Positions 16,664 to 24,896 of a stretch of DNA of 37,694 nucleotides are shown here, piece after piece. Below the pieces are notes generated by a model. The model worked only from the letters and a program-made list of their open reading frames with translations. It was not told where the DNA came from and did not search any database. Numbering within the stretch: position 1 is the first letter of the stretch; every line of letters begins with the position of its first letter. The stretch is from an uncultured Eubacteriales bacterium (GTDB lineage: Bacteria; Bacillota; Clostridia; Christensenellales; CAG-138), in contig UREK01000021.1 in NCBI GenBank assembly GCA_900546845.1, positions 1 to 37,694 on the forward strand, written 5' to 3'. The position numbers and the translations under genes were made by a program.

Positions 16664-16882
16664 GAAAAAGTCTTTCCGGGATTGTCAAGGGCCGCAGCCC
16701 TTGACTTTTGATCGCGAGCAGCGACCTGTGCGGTGCGAGCGAAAAGCCTTGCAGCGCAAGGCTTTCTTTACACAGAGCGCTGGCCGTGCCACCGGCGCAA
16801 GCGCGATGTGCACTCCTCGCTAAAGTGGCAGATGCCACTTTAGCAACAGTCTCAAGCGGGCTGCCGTGAGGCGGCCCGCCTT
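16664..16882 (+). repeat. Hairpin-rich repeat family B, copy 2
   Basis: Three clean hairpins follow each other: GTCAAGGGC/GCCCTTGAC (16684-16705), AAAGCCTTGC/GCAAGGCTTT (16743-16765), and GCTAAAGTGGCA/TGCCACTTTAGC (16819-16844). The first two match the copy at 10773-10879. A fourth stem, AAGCGGGC/GCCCGCCTT (16854-16882), closely repeats the dusB terminator at 16625-16655, so the element lies between two similar hairpins. No coding frame. Confidence 0.65.
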
Positions 16883-16898
16883 GATCTTATCCCTGCCG

Positions 16899-17465
16899 CT
16901 AGGCTTCTTCCCCGCCGGCGCGCAGCGCATGCGCGGCAAGCAGGAGCGCAAGCCCTTGCCAAAGCTCCGGGCTGCGGGAATGATCCACCCCGACCCCCAT
17001 GCCGGTACCGGAGGCCGCTTTTATCAGCGCGGGGATCGCATACCCATTCAGCACGGGCAGGAGGATCGCCGCGGCAGCCACGGTTATGCCTGCCGCGCGC
17101 AGCAGACGTGCGTTCGTTGCGCCGAAGAGCCGCCCCCGCAGAACATTGACCAGCATGAGCGCAGAGAGTACAAGCGCCGCCAGGCATGGGAGAAAGCGCA
17201 GGAGCCCCATGCAGGTGATCCCCGTCCGCACCGCCTGCGGAACGCCTTCCGGCGCGGTGAGGAGTATCTGTTCCGGCAGGGCAAGCCATCCCTCCCCCAG
17301 CGGTTCCCCATTGAGTAGAATGGGGTCTGCGCCTGCCCGCTCGACCAATACCCTGCCTGCAAAAAGCATTCCGGTATGCGTCAGGAGCCGGTACGCCCCG
17401 GCAAGGCAGCAGATCAGCAGCAGGATCGCAAGGATCTTTGCGGCGCGGTTGGTTGTGGATTTCAT
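16899..17465 (-). CDS. DUF2975-like membrane protein
   Basis: A 188-residue protein with about four hydrophobic helices (near residues 9-25, 88-108, 121-143 and the C-terminal 168-181) and a polar loop of about 50 residues after the first. RGRLFGATNARLLRAAGI resembles the DUF2975 pattern in which a conserved Asn and Arg precede the third helix. Members often pair with a small HTH gene, but none is adjacent here. The ATG at 17465 follows AGGAGGTTGCCCAA. Function unknown; the assignment is moderate. A second, clearer member is at 29183-29638. Confidence 0.72.
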   Translation of the reverse strand: MKSTTNRAAKILAILLLICCLAGAYRLLTHTGMLFAGRVLVERAGADPILLNGEPLGEGWLALPEQILLTAPEGVPQAVRTGITCMGLLRFLPCLAALVLSALMLVNVLRGRLFGATNARLLRAAGITVAAAAILLPVLNGYAIPALIKAASGTGMGVGVDHSRSPELWQGLALLLAAHALRAGGEEA

Positions 17466-17846
17466 TTGGGCAACCTCCTATTTGAATTATTCTGAGCCTT
17501 TATAAAGTCAACGAAAAGCAACGATCAGATGTCAAAGCGTTTGCTTTCCCGCAGCAGGGAACGGCTTGGGATGAACCTTCAAAAAGAATTGTGCCGGGCA
17601 CAGTAAGGCGCCGCTTATCCCGCTTCCCTGAGCGTTCGGGCCGCTGCGTCAAACCTGTGTGAATACGTTGGAAATATTTTCTTCCGTTAGAACACTTTTA
17701 TTTCATTCAGCATAGCACATTCCATTCAGTATAGCAACAGGCTTCCATGATTGTCAATCCTGTAACAATGCTGGCGCAGACGGGATATGGAAAGGCCATG
17801 GGAATTAAAATGGCCGCATCTACCAATATTAAAGGGGCCTGGATTC
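17466..17846. other. Intergenic region with a short direct repeat
   Basis: About 380 bases without a convincing gene. CATTCAGCATAGCA (17704-17717) is repeated as CATTCAGTATAGCA (17723-17736), 19 bases apart, close to two helical turns; it could bind a regulator of either neighbour. A minus-strand TTGACT at 17511-17506 may be the -35 box for the DUF2975-like gene, but its -10 box is poor. The stretch from 17747 is open in one frame but has no binding site. Confidence 0.4.
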
Positions 17847-17875
17847 TTGACAAAGGGAAATCCCTTACATATAAT
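17847..17875 (+). promoter_or_regulatory. Consensus promoter of greA-lysS
   Basis: TTGACA (17847-17852), exactly 17 bases, then TATAAT (17870-17875): a perfect match to the SigA consensus. Transcription would start near 17882, leaving a leader of about 109 bases before greA. Confidence 0.92.
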
Positions 17876-17902
17876 GGCTTATACGAATATAGTTTTAATA
17901 AG

Positions 17903-17950
17903 AAAGCGCACCGGAACGGGAGCCAGCGGAGCATAGCTCCGTGCGTTTTT
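17903..17950 (+). terminator. Leader terminator (candidate attenuator) before greA
   Basis: AAAGCGCACCGGA (17903-17915) pairs, with one bulged C, with TCCGTGCGTTTT (17938-17949), and the stem ends in the T run. An alternative hairpin CGGAGC-ATA-GCTCCG (17927-17941) shares the bases TCCG, so only one forms at a time. The terminator lies between the promoter and the greA start, so most transcripts may stop as an RNA of about 70 bases. Confidence 0.65.
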
Positions 17951-17990
17951 ATTTATGTAATGAAATTATGAAACCGGAGGAGCATCACCC

Positions 17991-18464
17991 ATGGCAGAAG
18001 TACGTTTGACCGCAGAAGGCATTAAGAAATACGAGGAGCGCCTCGAATACCTCAAAACCACTGGGCGCACGGAGATTGCGGAGCAGATCAAGGTCGCCCG
18101 TTCGTTCGGCGACCTGAGCGAAAACGCGGAATACGACGCGGCGAAGGCCGAGCAGGCCCGCATGGAATATGAAATCGTTGAAATTGAGAACATGCTCAAA
18201 AACGTCGTGCTCATCGACGAGGACAGCATCAGCACGGACGTCGTGAACGTCGGCGCGACGGTGCGCGTCCGGATGCCCGCGCTCGGCGGCCGGGAGCTGG
18301 AATACCAAATCGTCGGCAGTGCGGAAGCCAACCCGATAGAAAACCGCATCTCCAACGAATCCCCCGTCGGCGGAGGGCTTCTTGGCCACAGGGTGGGCGA
18401 AACGGTGGACATCCAGACGCCCGGCGGCTTGCAGCAATTTGAGATCCTCGCCATCGGCAAATAA
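17991..18464 (+). CDS. greA: Transcription elongation factor GreA
   Basis: Binds the RNA polymerase secondary channel and stimulates cleavage of backtracked RNA. The 157-residue length is usual. The N-terminal coiled coil (about residues 1-77) includes GDLSENAEYDAAKAEQ, with the acidic tip residues that act on the polymerase centre, and the C-terminal FKBP-like domain contains NRISNESPVGGGLLGHRVGE. The ATG at 17991 follows CGGAGGA. lysS follows 51 bases downstream, a common clostridial pairing. Expression is probably set by the strong promoter and the leader terminator. Confidence 0.98.
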   Translation: MAEVRLTAEGIKKYEERLEYLKTTGRTEIAEQIKVARSFGDLSENAEYDAAKAEQARMEYEIVEIENMLKNVVLIDEDSISTDVVNVGATVRVRMPALGGRELEYQIVGSAEANPIENRISNESPVGGGLLGHRVGETVDIQTPGGLQQFEILAIGK

Positions 18465-18515
18465 TTTAGCCGGCCGCGGTGGGAAAATAATCTATCAATC
18501 GAACAGGAGAGAAAC

Positions 18516-20030
18516 ATGGACGAGCAAAGAAGCGTGAACGCGCCTGAGGAGCGGGCGCTCACACAGGAGGAACTGAGCGAACTGCTGCAGATCCGGCGGG
18601 ATAAGCTCAAAGCCCTCCAGGACGCCGGCCGCGATCCGTTCGAGATCGTGCGCTATGACCAGCAACTGTACAGCACGGATGTTTTCGCGCAATATGACGC
18701 GCTCGAAGGCAAATCCGTCAGCCTGGCGGGGCGCATGATGTCCAAACGCATCATGGGCAAGGCAAGCTTCGCCCATCTGCTCGATTACAAGGGCGACATC
18801 CAGATCTACGTCCGCCGGGACGACGTGGGCGAAGAAGCCTACGCCGCCTTTAAAACCATGGACATCGGGGACATCCTCGGCGTCGTGGGCAAGGTGTTCA
18901 AGACCCGCACCGGAGAAGTTTCCATCCATGCGGAACAGGTGACGCTGCTCTCCAAGTCCCTCCGCCCGCTGCCGGAGAAGTTCCACGGCCTCAAGGACCC
19001 GGAGCTGCGCTACCGCCAGCGCTTTGTGGACCTCATCGTAAACCCGGAGGTACGGGACACGTTCGTCAAGCGCTCGAAGATCATCGCGGAGATCCGAAGC
19101 CGCCTCAATGCGAGGGGGTTTATCGAGGTGGAAACGCCCGTGCTCAACACCACGGCTTCCGGCGCTTCCGCGCGCCCATTCATCACCCACCACAACGCGC
19201 TTGACATTGACATGTACCTGCGCATCGCCACCGAGCTGCACCTCAAAATGTGCATCGTGGGCGGCCTGGAGCGCGTGTATGAGATCGGCCGCATCTTCCG
19301 CAACGAGGGCATGGATGCGACACACAACCCGGAATTCACCACCATTGAGCTGTACCAGGCCTATACGGACTATAACGGCATGATGGAGCTTTCCGAGGAC
19401 CTGTTCTCCCATTGCTGTGAGATGGTAAACGGCACCACGAAGATCACCTACCAGGGACAGGAGATCGACCTCACGGCCCCCTTCCGCCGCCTGCCGATGA
19501 ACGACGCGGTAAAGGAATATACGGGCGCGGACTTCCTCGCCTGCGCAACGGATGAAGAAGCGCACGCGCTCGCCAAGTCCATCGGCCTTGCGGTCGAGGA
19601 CAAGACGGCCACCAAGGGCAAGATCCTCGCCGAAGCGTTCGACGAATTCGTGGAGGACAAGCTCATCCAGCCCACATTCGTCATTGATTACCCGGTGGAA
19701 ATCTCCCCGCTCACCAAGCGCAAGCCCGGCTGCCCGGGCCTGACGGAGCGCTTCGAGCTGTTCATCGCCGGGCATGAATACGCGAACGCCTTCTCCGAGC
19801 TCAACGACCCCATCGACCAGCGCGGCCGCTTCGTGCAGCAGGCGATGGAGCGCGCCAAGGGCGACGACGAGGCCATGATGATCGACGAGGACTTCTGCAC
19901 CGCGCTCGAATATGGCATGCCCCCGACGGGCGGCATCGGCATCGGCATCGACCGCATGGTCATGCTCCTGACGGATTCCGCTACCATCCGGGACGTGCTG
20001 CTCTTCCCCACGATGAAGCCGGTGAAATAA
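18516..20030 (+). CDS. lysS: Lysyl-tRNA synthetase, class II
   Basis: Charges tRNA-Lys with lysine. The 504 residues comprise an N-terminal OB-fold anticodon domain (about 60-170, KSVSLAGRMMSKRIMGKASF) and the class II core. Motif 2 is seen in ERVYEIGRIFRNEGMDATHNPEF, motif 3 in GGIGIGIDRMVMLL, and the lysine-site segment GHEYANAFSELNDP is intact. The ATG at 18516 follows CAGGAGAG. It is the second gene of greA-lysS and is closed by the terminator at 20058. Confidence 0.98.
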   Translation: MDEQRSVNAPEERALTQEELSELLQIRRDKLKALQDAGRDPFEIVRYDQQLYSTDVFAQYDALEGKSVSLAGRMMSKRIMGKASFAHLLDYKGDIQIYVRRDDVGEEAYAAFKTMDIGDILGVVGKVFKTRTGEVSIHAEQVTLLSKSLRPLPEKFHGLKDPELRYRQRFVDLIVNPEVRDTFVKRSKIIAEIRSRLNARGFIEVETPVLNTTASGASARPFITHHNALDIDMYLRIATELHLKMCIVGGLERVYEIGRIFRNEGMDATHNPEFTTIELYQAYTDYNGMMELSEDLFSHCCEMVNGTTKITYQGQEIDLTAPFRRLPMNDAVKEYTGADFLACATDEEAHALAKSIGLAVEDKTATKGKILAEAFDEFVEDKLIQPTFVIDYPVEISPLTKRKPGCPGLTERFELFIAGHEYANAFSELNDPIDQRGRFVQQAMERAKGDDEAMMIDEDFCTALEYGMPPTGGIGIGIDRMVMLLTDSATIRDVLLFPTMKPVK

Positions 20031-20057
20031 TCCGCCCGCAAACTATAATATGGGCGA

Positions 20058-20083
20058 AAAGGCGCGCCGCACGGCGCGCCTTT
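20058..20083. terminator. Terminator after lysS
   Basis: AAAGGCGCGCC (20058-20068) and GGCGCGCCTTT (20073-20083) form a perfect 11-pair stem with a GCAC loop. T residues follow on plus, and the stem is symmetric enough to work on minus. Confidence 0.85.
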
Positions 20084-20181
20084 CACTTATCCTCAATGCC
20101 ATTTTAATGAGGCCCATCGCGCTTATCCCCTTTGGTACAGCTAGCGCCCGGTTAGAGAGAAAGCCTTGCGGCGCAAGAGCG

Positions 20182-20222
20182 GCGTTCCCCTCCGCCCAGC
20201 ATTGCGGAAGGGCGCTTTTTTG
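20182..20222 (+). terminator. Second plus-strand terminator-like hairpin
   Basis: GCGTTCCCCTCCGC pairs, with small bulges, with GCGGAAGGGCGC (20204-20215), and six T residues follow. Just before it, AAAGCCTTGCGGCGCAAG (20159-20176) resembles the second hairpin of repeat B. It may be a back-up stop for lysS. The rest of 20084-20263 holds no gene. Confidence 0.55.
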
Positions 20223-20263
20223 CGCGCGGATTTCAGGCAGCGCAATTCCAAAAAAGGCTGCGT

Positions 20264-21457
20264 TCAATCCTCCAGAAGGTCTATGCCGATCTTCTGGAGC
20301 TCCTCTTCGGTATACGTGCGCTGGTGGTGGTTATGCGCGCGCGTGCGCTTGGCCTGCGCGGCAGGCCCGGCCGCTTTCTTCCTTTCAAACTCCTGCGCGG
20401 CGGCGACGGTCGCAATCCCCGCGCCGTGCCAGGCAGTCGCAAGCTTTTTTATATTCGCAAACGGCTGCGCGGCGGCGCGCGATTCATCCGCGGCATAGAA
20501 AAGCAGCTCCGCGTCCATGTGCCATTTGTCGTGCCAGGTCTCGATCTGTTCCCGCTGAGCGAGCGTCGGCGTGCGGCGGATCTCCGCGCGCTCGAACAAC
20601 ATGCGGGCAAACTCATCCGCCGCGTCCCGTGCGCGGCGCAGTTCGGCTGCGGCCTCCGCGGTAATCGCGCCGTTGAGGCGGTAGGTCTGCAAAATCGTGT
20701 CGAGATAGCGGAAGCTTGGCTGCGCGGCGGAGGTCATCTCGGCGCAAGCGTCAAAGATCACGCTCTCGTCAAACCCCCACTCCTCCGTCCACTTCACGTA
20801 AAGGGCAAGCTCGTCCTCCGTGGCGGCACGGCTGCGCTTCCAGCGTTTGAGCAGGCGCTGCGCGCCCGCGCAGCGCTTCTGCTCCTCCGCCAAGTAGCGC
20901 TCTGCCTCCTCCGGCGTGGCCACGCCCGCGTCCGCCCAGCGCTTGGCAGCAGCGTTCATCTGCCAGAGCTTCGCGCGCGCGCCATAGCGGGATAGGCAAT
21001 CCTTCACGCAGAGCACAGCGGTTGCTTCCTCAAAGCGGAAGGTCTCGACCCAATCGTAGATCTCCGCAAGCTCACGCCCGGAGAACATGCGCGTGCCGGC
21101 CACGTCCTGCAAAGCGGCCACAAGCGAAGCGTACTTGCGCGGCGCGTCGCCGGAGGCAAGCCCAGCGGACGCGCCCACGCGCAGATATTCCACGGTGAAC
21201 GGCGCGTCCGAAGCAACGCGCACAAGCCCAGCCGCCTGCCAATACGCAAACGCGCGGACAAGCTCCGCCTCGCCCACGCCGAGCACACCCGCGATGTCAA
21301 GCCCCGCGGCCTCCGCGCCAGGCGCGCCCGTCTGCATCAGGCCGAGCAGGTAGATCTTCGTGAAGCCCTCGGGTGCTTTGGGCATATATTCGAGCAAAAA
21401 TACGTTGCTGACCGCCGTCACGTCAAGAAGCGGGTCGCGCTTGAGAAAAACGGGCAT
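20264..21457 (-). CDS. DnaD domain protein
   Basis: A 397-residue protein with an N-terminal winged-helix-like region (about residues 1-110, VSNVFLLEYMPKAPEGFTKIYLLGLM) and two copies of the DnaB/DnaD C-terminal domain, around 200-265 and 290-365; each ends in the family pattern YLDTILQTYR or ANIKKLATAWHGAGI. DnaD proteins act at replication initiation and restart. I chose the ATG at 21457 because AGGAGGTTCCC precedes it; the frame remains open for 18 codons upstream. In many Clostridia dnaD is followed by the dnaC-like helicase loader gene, but here nothing follows. Confidence 0.9.
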   Translation of the reverse strand: MPVFLKRDPLLDVTAVSNVFLLEYMPKAPEGFTKIYLLGLMQTGAPGAEAAGLDIAGVLGVGEAELVRAFAYWQAAGLVRVASDAPFTVEYLRVGASAGLASGDAPRKYASLVAALQDVAGTRMFSGRELAEIYDWVETFRFEEATAVLCVKDCLSRYGARAKLWQMNAAAKRWADAGVATPEEAERYLAEEQKRCAGAQRLLKRWKRSRAATEDELALYVKWTEEWGFDESVIFDACAEMTSAAQPSFRYLDTILQTYRLNGAITAEAAAELRRARDAADEFARMLFERAEIRRTPTLAQREQIETWHDKWHMDAELLFYAADESRAAAQPFANIKKLATAWHGAGIATVAAAQEFERKKAAGPAAQAKRTRAHNHHQRTYTEEELQKIGIDLLED

Positions 21458-21571
21458 GGGAACCTCCTGGGAAGCTGCAATCATTTCTAACTTGCGGGCA
21501 AGCCTGCCCATATATCATTATAAGGCTCCCCGGCGCGCCGCGCAACGCGAGAAAAGTTTACCATTGCGGGT

Positions 21572-21601
21572 TTGGCTGCATGCTGCATTCCATGCTATAA
21601 T
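21572..21601 (+). promoter_or_regulatory. Promoter abutting the M1 peptidase start
   Basis: TTGGCT (21572-21577), 18 bases, then TATAAT (21596-21601). The expected start of transcription is near 21608, which is the A of the first usable ATG. No ribosome binding site lies between. Confidence 0.65.
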
Positions 21602-21607
21602 AAATTT

Positions 21608-23137
21608 ATGAATATGAAAAAGCTGTTGCAGTGGAAATACCTGTTCCTGACGCTGGCGGCGCTCGCGCTCGCGGCGGCGCTCGCCGCGCTGCCCGCAGGG
21701 CCGGGCGGCACGCGCGCAGAGCCTGCCGAAACCCGGAACCCCTGGGGCAAACCGGTGGTGGAAACCCCGGAGCCCACGCCGGAGCCGGACTGGGCGCCGG
21801 AGCCCGCTGCAAGCGCACAGCCGCCGCGCACGGAAAGCCTGTACGAGGCGGCGCTCTCCATCGTGCCATATAACGCCACGGTGTCCGGCAGGCTACGCCT
21901 GACGTATGTGAACACGACCCCTGACGTGCTTTACGCGCTCAAGCTGCATCTGCATGCGAATGACGTATCCCCCGGCTGCCTTTCGCTCTCCACCGTCTCA
22001 GTAAACGGCGAGCGGGCATATTATGCGCTCTCCGGCGAAAACGGAAGCATCCTGACCGTGCCGCTGCCGCTTGAGATCGCTCCGGGTGAAAGCGCGGAGC
22101 TCTACCTCGGCTTCACCATCGCCGTGCCAAACACGGGCAGCCGCTTCGGCGTGAACGACGCGGGGCTGATGCTCGGCAACTTCCTGCCGGTGATGGCCGT
22201 TTATGAAAACGGCGCCTGGCGCACCGACCCCTACACCGACCAGGGCGATGCGTTCTACAGCGAAACAGCAGACTACCGCGTTGCTGTGACCTTCCCGAAA
22301 ACGCACGTGCTCGCCCACACGGGCAGCACGCTGGAGCAGACGGAAAACTACTACGAATATACCTATTACATCGCGGCCCCGCGCGTCCGGGACTTCGCGT
22401 TCGCGCTCATCCCGGACGGCAAAACGGCCGCCGTGCAGTCCACGGCGGGACGCACGGCGGTCCATGGGGTCGCGGGCACACAAGGCGCTGCGCAGTTCAG
22501 CGCAGAAGCCGCCGCTTATGCGTTGGATTTTTACAGCCGCAAGATCGGCCTTTACCCGTATGCGGAGCTGTTCGTTGTGCCGTTCGACCAAGCGGGAGGC
22601 ATGGAATACCCTGGGCTCGTGATGATCTCCTCCCGCTACCTGCGCTCGAACCACCGGGACATGGGCGAGCTCGTGATCGCGCACGAGGTGGCGCACCAGT
22701 GGTTTTACGCCGTCGTGGGCAGCGACCAGATCAACGCGCCCTGGCTGGATGAATCGCTCGTGGAGTTCCTGGCCTTCCGCTGCTATGCTGAGCGCAACGG
22801 AGAGGAAGCCGCCGCCGCGCTTTGGGCCGAGCGCTTCGCGGAATACGGCGCGGCGGAACGCGCTGCCCGGCTGGATGCTTCGCTTTACGATTTTGAGGGC
22901 GGCGAATATTTCACGACCGTTTACGCCCACGGCGCGGCGCTTTACCGCGCGCTCTGGCAGGAGCTGGGGGACGAGGCCTTCTTCGGGGCGCTGCGCATCT
23001 ATTTTGACGCAAACAGCTTCCGCAACGCAACGTTTGCGGACTTGCTTGCGGCCTTCGAGGAAGCCACAGGCCGCGATTTTTCCGCCTGGTTTGAGGAACG
23101 GATGGCAGCTGGCTACATTTTTATAGACGCAGCATAA
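21608..23137 (+). CDS. M1 family zinc metallopeptidase, exported
   Basis: A 509-residue aminopeptidase-type enzyme. Residues 3-27 form a signal peptide or anchor (KKLLQWKYLFLTLAALALA), followed by a Pro/Glu-rich linker (ETPEPTPEPDWAPEP). The gluzincin core has HEVAH at 359-363 and E382 in WLDESLVEF, the exact HExxH-18-E spacing. The substrate motif is GGMEYPG in place of the usual GAMEN. It probably trims peptides outside the cell. MNMKK at 21608 and MKK at 21614 are both possible starts; no binding site is present, and the TATAAT box lies only 7 bases upstream, so the mRNA may be leaderless. Confidence 0.93.
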   Translation: MNMKKLLQWKYLFLTLAALALAAALAALPAGPGGTRAEPAETRNPWGKPVVETPEPTPEPDWAPEPAASAQPPRTESLYEAALSIVPYNATVSGRLRLTYVNTTPDVLYALKLHLHANDVSPGCLSLSTVSVNGERAYYALSGENGSILTVPLPLEIAPGESAELYLGFTIAVPNTGSRFGVNDAGLMLGNFLPVMAVYENGAWRTDPYTDQGDAFYSETADYRVAVTFPKTHVLAHTGSTLEQTENYYEYTYYIAAPRVRDFAFALIPDGKTAAVQSTAGRTAVHGVAGTQGAAQFSAEAAAYALDFYSRKIGLYPYAELFVVPFDQAGGMEYPGLVMISSRYLRSNHRDMGELVIAHEVAHQWFYAVVGSDQINAPWLDESLVEFLAFRCYAERNGEEAAAALWAERFAEYGAAERAARLDASLYDFEGGEYFTTVYAHGAALYRALWQELGDEAFFGALRIYFDANSFRNATFADLLAAFEEATGRDFSAWFEERMAAGYIFIDAA

Positions 23138-23279
23138 CTTTTGCTTATATTAATCCCCGCCCTTTTGGGGATGGCGAACGCGTATCGTTTATGGTAAAAT
23201 AAAGGAGCATGGAAGGAAGAAACGGCGCTTCGCGCGTGCGGGCGCCGCAGAATAAAACAATAAAAGGAGCGCTTAGAGC

Positions 23280-24167
23280 ATGAACGATTTTGTGTTGAGC
23301 TGCTGTTCGACAGCGGATCTTTCCAAAGAGCATTTCGAGAGCCGGGACATCCACTACATCTGCTTCCATTTTTCCCTGGGCGGCAAGGAATACGCCGACG
23401 ACCTCGGCCAATCCATTTCCTTTGACGACTTCTACAAGGCGATGATCGACGGCGCGGAAACGAAGACCTCCCAGGTGAATACGGAGGAATTCGTGGAGTA
23501 TTTCACGCACTTCCTCGCGGCTGGCAAGGACGTGCTGCATGTGAGCCTTTCCTCCGGCATCTCCGGCGTGTACAACGCCGCGAAGGCCGCAGCCGAAGAG
23601 CTTGCGGAGCGATTCCCGGAGCGCAAAGTTTATGTTGTGGATTCCCTGGGTGCATCCTCCGGCTACGGGCTCATCATGGACAAGCTCGCGGACCTGCGGG
23701 ATTCCGGCATGTCCGTGGGCGAGGTATATGCCTGGGCGGAGGAGCACAAGCTGGAGCTGCACCACTGGTTCATCTCCACGGACCTGACGTTCTACATCAA
23801 GGGCGGCCGCATCAGCAAAACGGCAGGCTTCTTCGGCTCGATGCTCGGCATCTGCCCGCTGCTCAACATGGATAACCTCGGCCGGCTGATCCCGCGGGAG
23901 AAGGTGCGCACCAAGAAGCGCGTGCTGCAAAAGCAGGTGGACCGCATGGAGGAGAACGCGGAGGGCGGCCTCGCCTATTCCGGCAAGTGCTTCATCTCCC
24001 AATCCTATTGCTACGAGGATGCGCGCTATGTTGCAGACCTTGTGGAGCAGCGCTTCCCGAACCTTGACGGCAAGGTGCTGATCAACAGCGTCGGCACGAC
24101 GATCGGCAGCCACACCGGCCCCGGCACGGTCGCGCTGTTCTTCTGGGGAAAGAAGCGCGTGGATTAA
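23280..24167 (+). CDS. DegV family fatty-acid-binding protein
   Basis: A 295-residue DegV/FakB-type protein. FakB members bind a fatty acid for phosphorylation by FakA, and the Ser/Thr-rich pocket is visible: CCSTADLS near residue 10, TSQVNTEEF, HVSLSSGISGVYN, GRISKTAGFFGSMLGICPLL, and GSHTGPGTVALFF near the end. The ATG at 23280 follows AAAGGAG by 10 bases. It stands alone between its leader (which folds as CGGCGC/GCGCCG) and a strong terminator. No fakA gene is near. The bound lipid is not known. Confidence 0.94.
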   Translation: MNDFVLSCCSTADLSKEHFESRDIHYICFHFSLGGKEYADDLGQSISFDDFYKAMIDGAETKTSQVNTEEFVEYFTHFLAAGKDVLHVSLSSGISGVYNAAKAAAEELAERFPERKVYVVDSLGASSGYGLIMDKLADLRDSGMSVGEVYAWAEEHKLELHHWFISTDLTFYIKGGRISKTAGFFGSMLGICPLLNMDNLGRLIPREKVRTKKRVLQKQVDRMEENAEGGLAYSGKCFISQSYCYEDARYVADLVEQRFPNLDGKVLINSVGTTIGSHTGPGTVALFFWGKKRVD

Positions 24168-24180
24168 GGGCGCAAACGCA

Positions 24181-24221
24181 AAATCCCGCCCGGCAAAGCC
24201 GCCGGGCGGGATTTGTTTTTT
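24181..24221 (+). terminator. Terminator after the degV-like gene
   Basis: AAATCCCGCCCGGC (24181-24194) pairs with GCCGGGCGGGATTT (24201-24214), and GTTTTTTG follows. Confidence 0.92.
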
Positions 24222-24250
24222 GCAATGTGGTTTACAGCAGACTCCAATCA

Positions 24251-24814
24251 TTATTTCAGTTGAAGGCCGTCTTTGAATGCTTCTCCGACTCTTTCCGTAA
24301 CCTTGTAGTAGCCGTGCGTGTAAGGGTCAAACGCAATGGCGTTAACAAGGGACATATCAATGGCATCACCGTTCATAACGCTTTCATCCGCAGTTATGCG
24401 AACGACCTTGCCGATCACACCACAACCATATGTGTCCGCCTGATACTCTATGAACTCACATTCCATACAAATGGGAAATTCATTGATAATGGGAGCGTCT
24501 ATAACATCGGATTTTGTTGCGGTCAGGCCGCTGGTCTCAAACTTTTTGCTGTCATGATTGCCGGATACAATGCCGAAATAATCGGCTTCAACAACGTGGG
24601 CTGCATCCGCAATGCTGACGGTAAAGGCTTTTCGTGCCTTGATGTTTTTTACCGTTTTGTGCGTTTCGGTCAGATTGAGCGCTACATTGCCACGCTCCTG
24701 CATGGTACCCCATGCAGCGTTCATCACGTTCACACTGCCATCCTCATTATAAGTTGCCACCATTAAAACCGGCATCGGGAATATCCCTTCTGTGATATTA
24801 AGCTGCTTTCTCAT
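24251..24814 (-). CDS. Flavin reductase-like FMN-binding protein
   Basis: A 187-residue protein of the flavin reductase split-barrel group, probably binding FMN and taking part in redox chemistry. PMPVLMVATYNEDGSVNVMNAAW at the N-terminus, LTETHKTVKNI, AFTVSIADAAHV, and DYFGIVSGNHDSKKF follow the family order. I chose the ATG at 24814, with GAGG 5 bases away; a longer frame begins in the promoter. The gene is clearly more A/T-rich than its neighbours, as is the divergent HxlR regulator. The pair is a common stress- or quinone-response arrangement, in which the regulator controls the enzyme. Confidence 0.9.
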   Translation of the reverse strand: MRKQLNITEGIFPMPVLMVATYNEDGSVNVMNAAWGTMQERGNVALNLTETHKTVKNIKARKAFTVSIADAAHVVEADYFGIVSGNHDSKKFETSGLTATKSDVIDAPIINEFPICMECEFIEYQADTYGCGVIGKVVRITADESVMNGDAIDMSLVNAIAFDPYTHGYYKVTERVGEAFKDGLQLK

Positions 24815-24841
24815 TTTGCTTGCCTCGCTTTTCGAATGGGA

Positions 24842-24870
24842 TTGACACTTTTGGCGTCCTTGCATATAAT
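24842..24870 (+). promoter_or_regulatory. Consensus promoter of the HxlR gene
   Basis: TTGACA (24842-24847), 17 bases, then TATAAT (24865-24870). Transcription would start near 24877, giving a 63-base leader that contains the inverted repeat at 24896-24920. Confidence 0.88.
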
Positions 24871-24896
24871 TATAGCCGATACAATAAAAGATGCAA
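24868..24896 (-). promoter_or_regulatory. Promoter of the flavin reductase gene
   Basis: On minus, TTGCAT (24896-24891), 16 bases, then TATAAT (24873-24868). Its -10 box overlaps the -10 box of the divergent HxlR promoter, so only one polymerase can open DNA there at a time. Confidence 0.7.

Noticed and set aside
17747..17971. A 74-codon frame before greA
   Set aside because: It has no binding site, runs through the promoter and leader terminator, and its composition changes along the frame.
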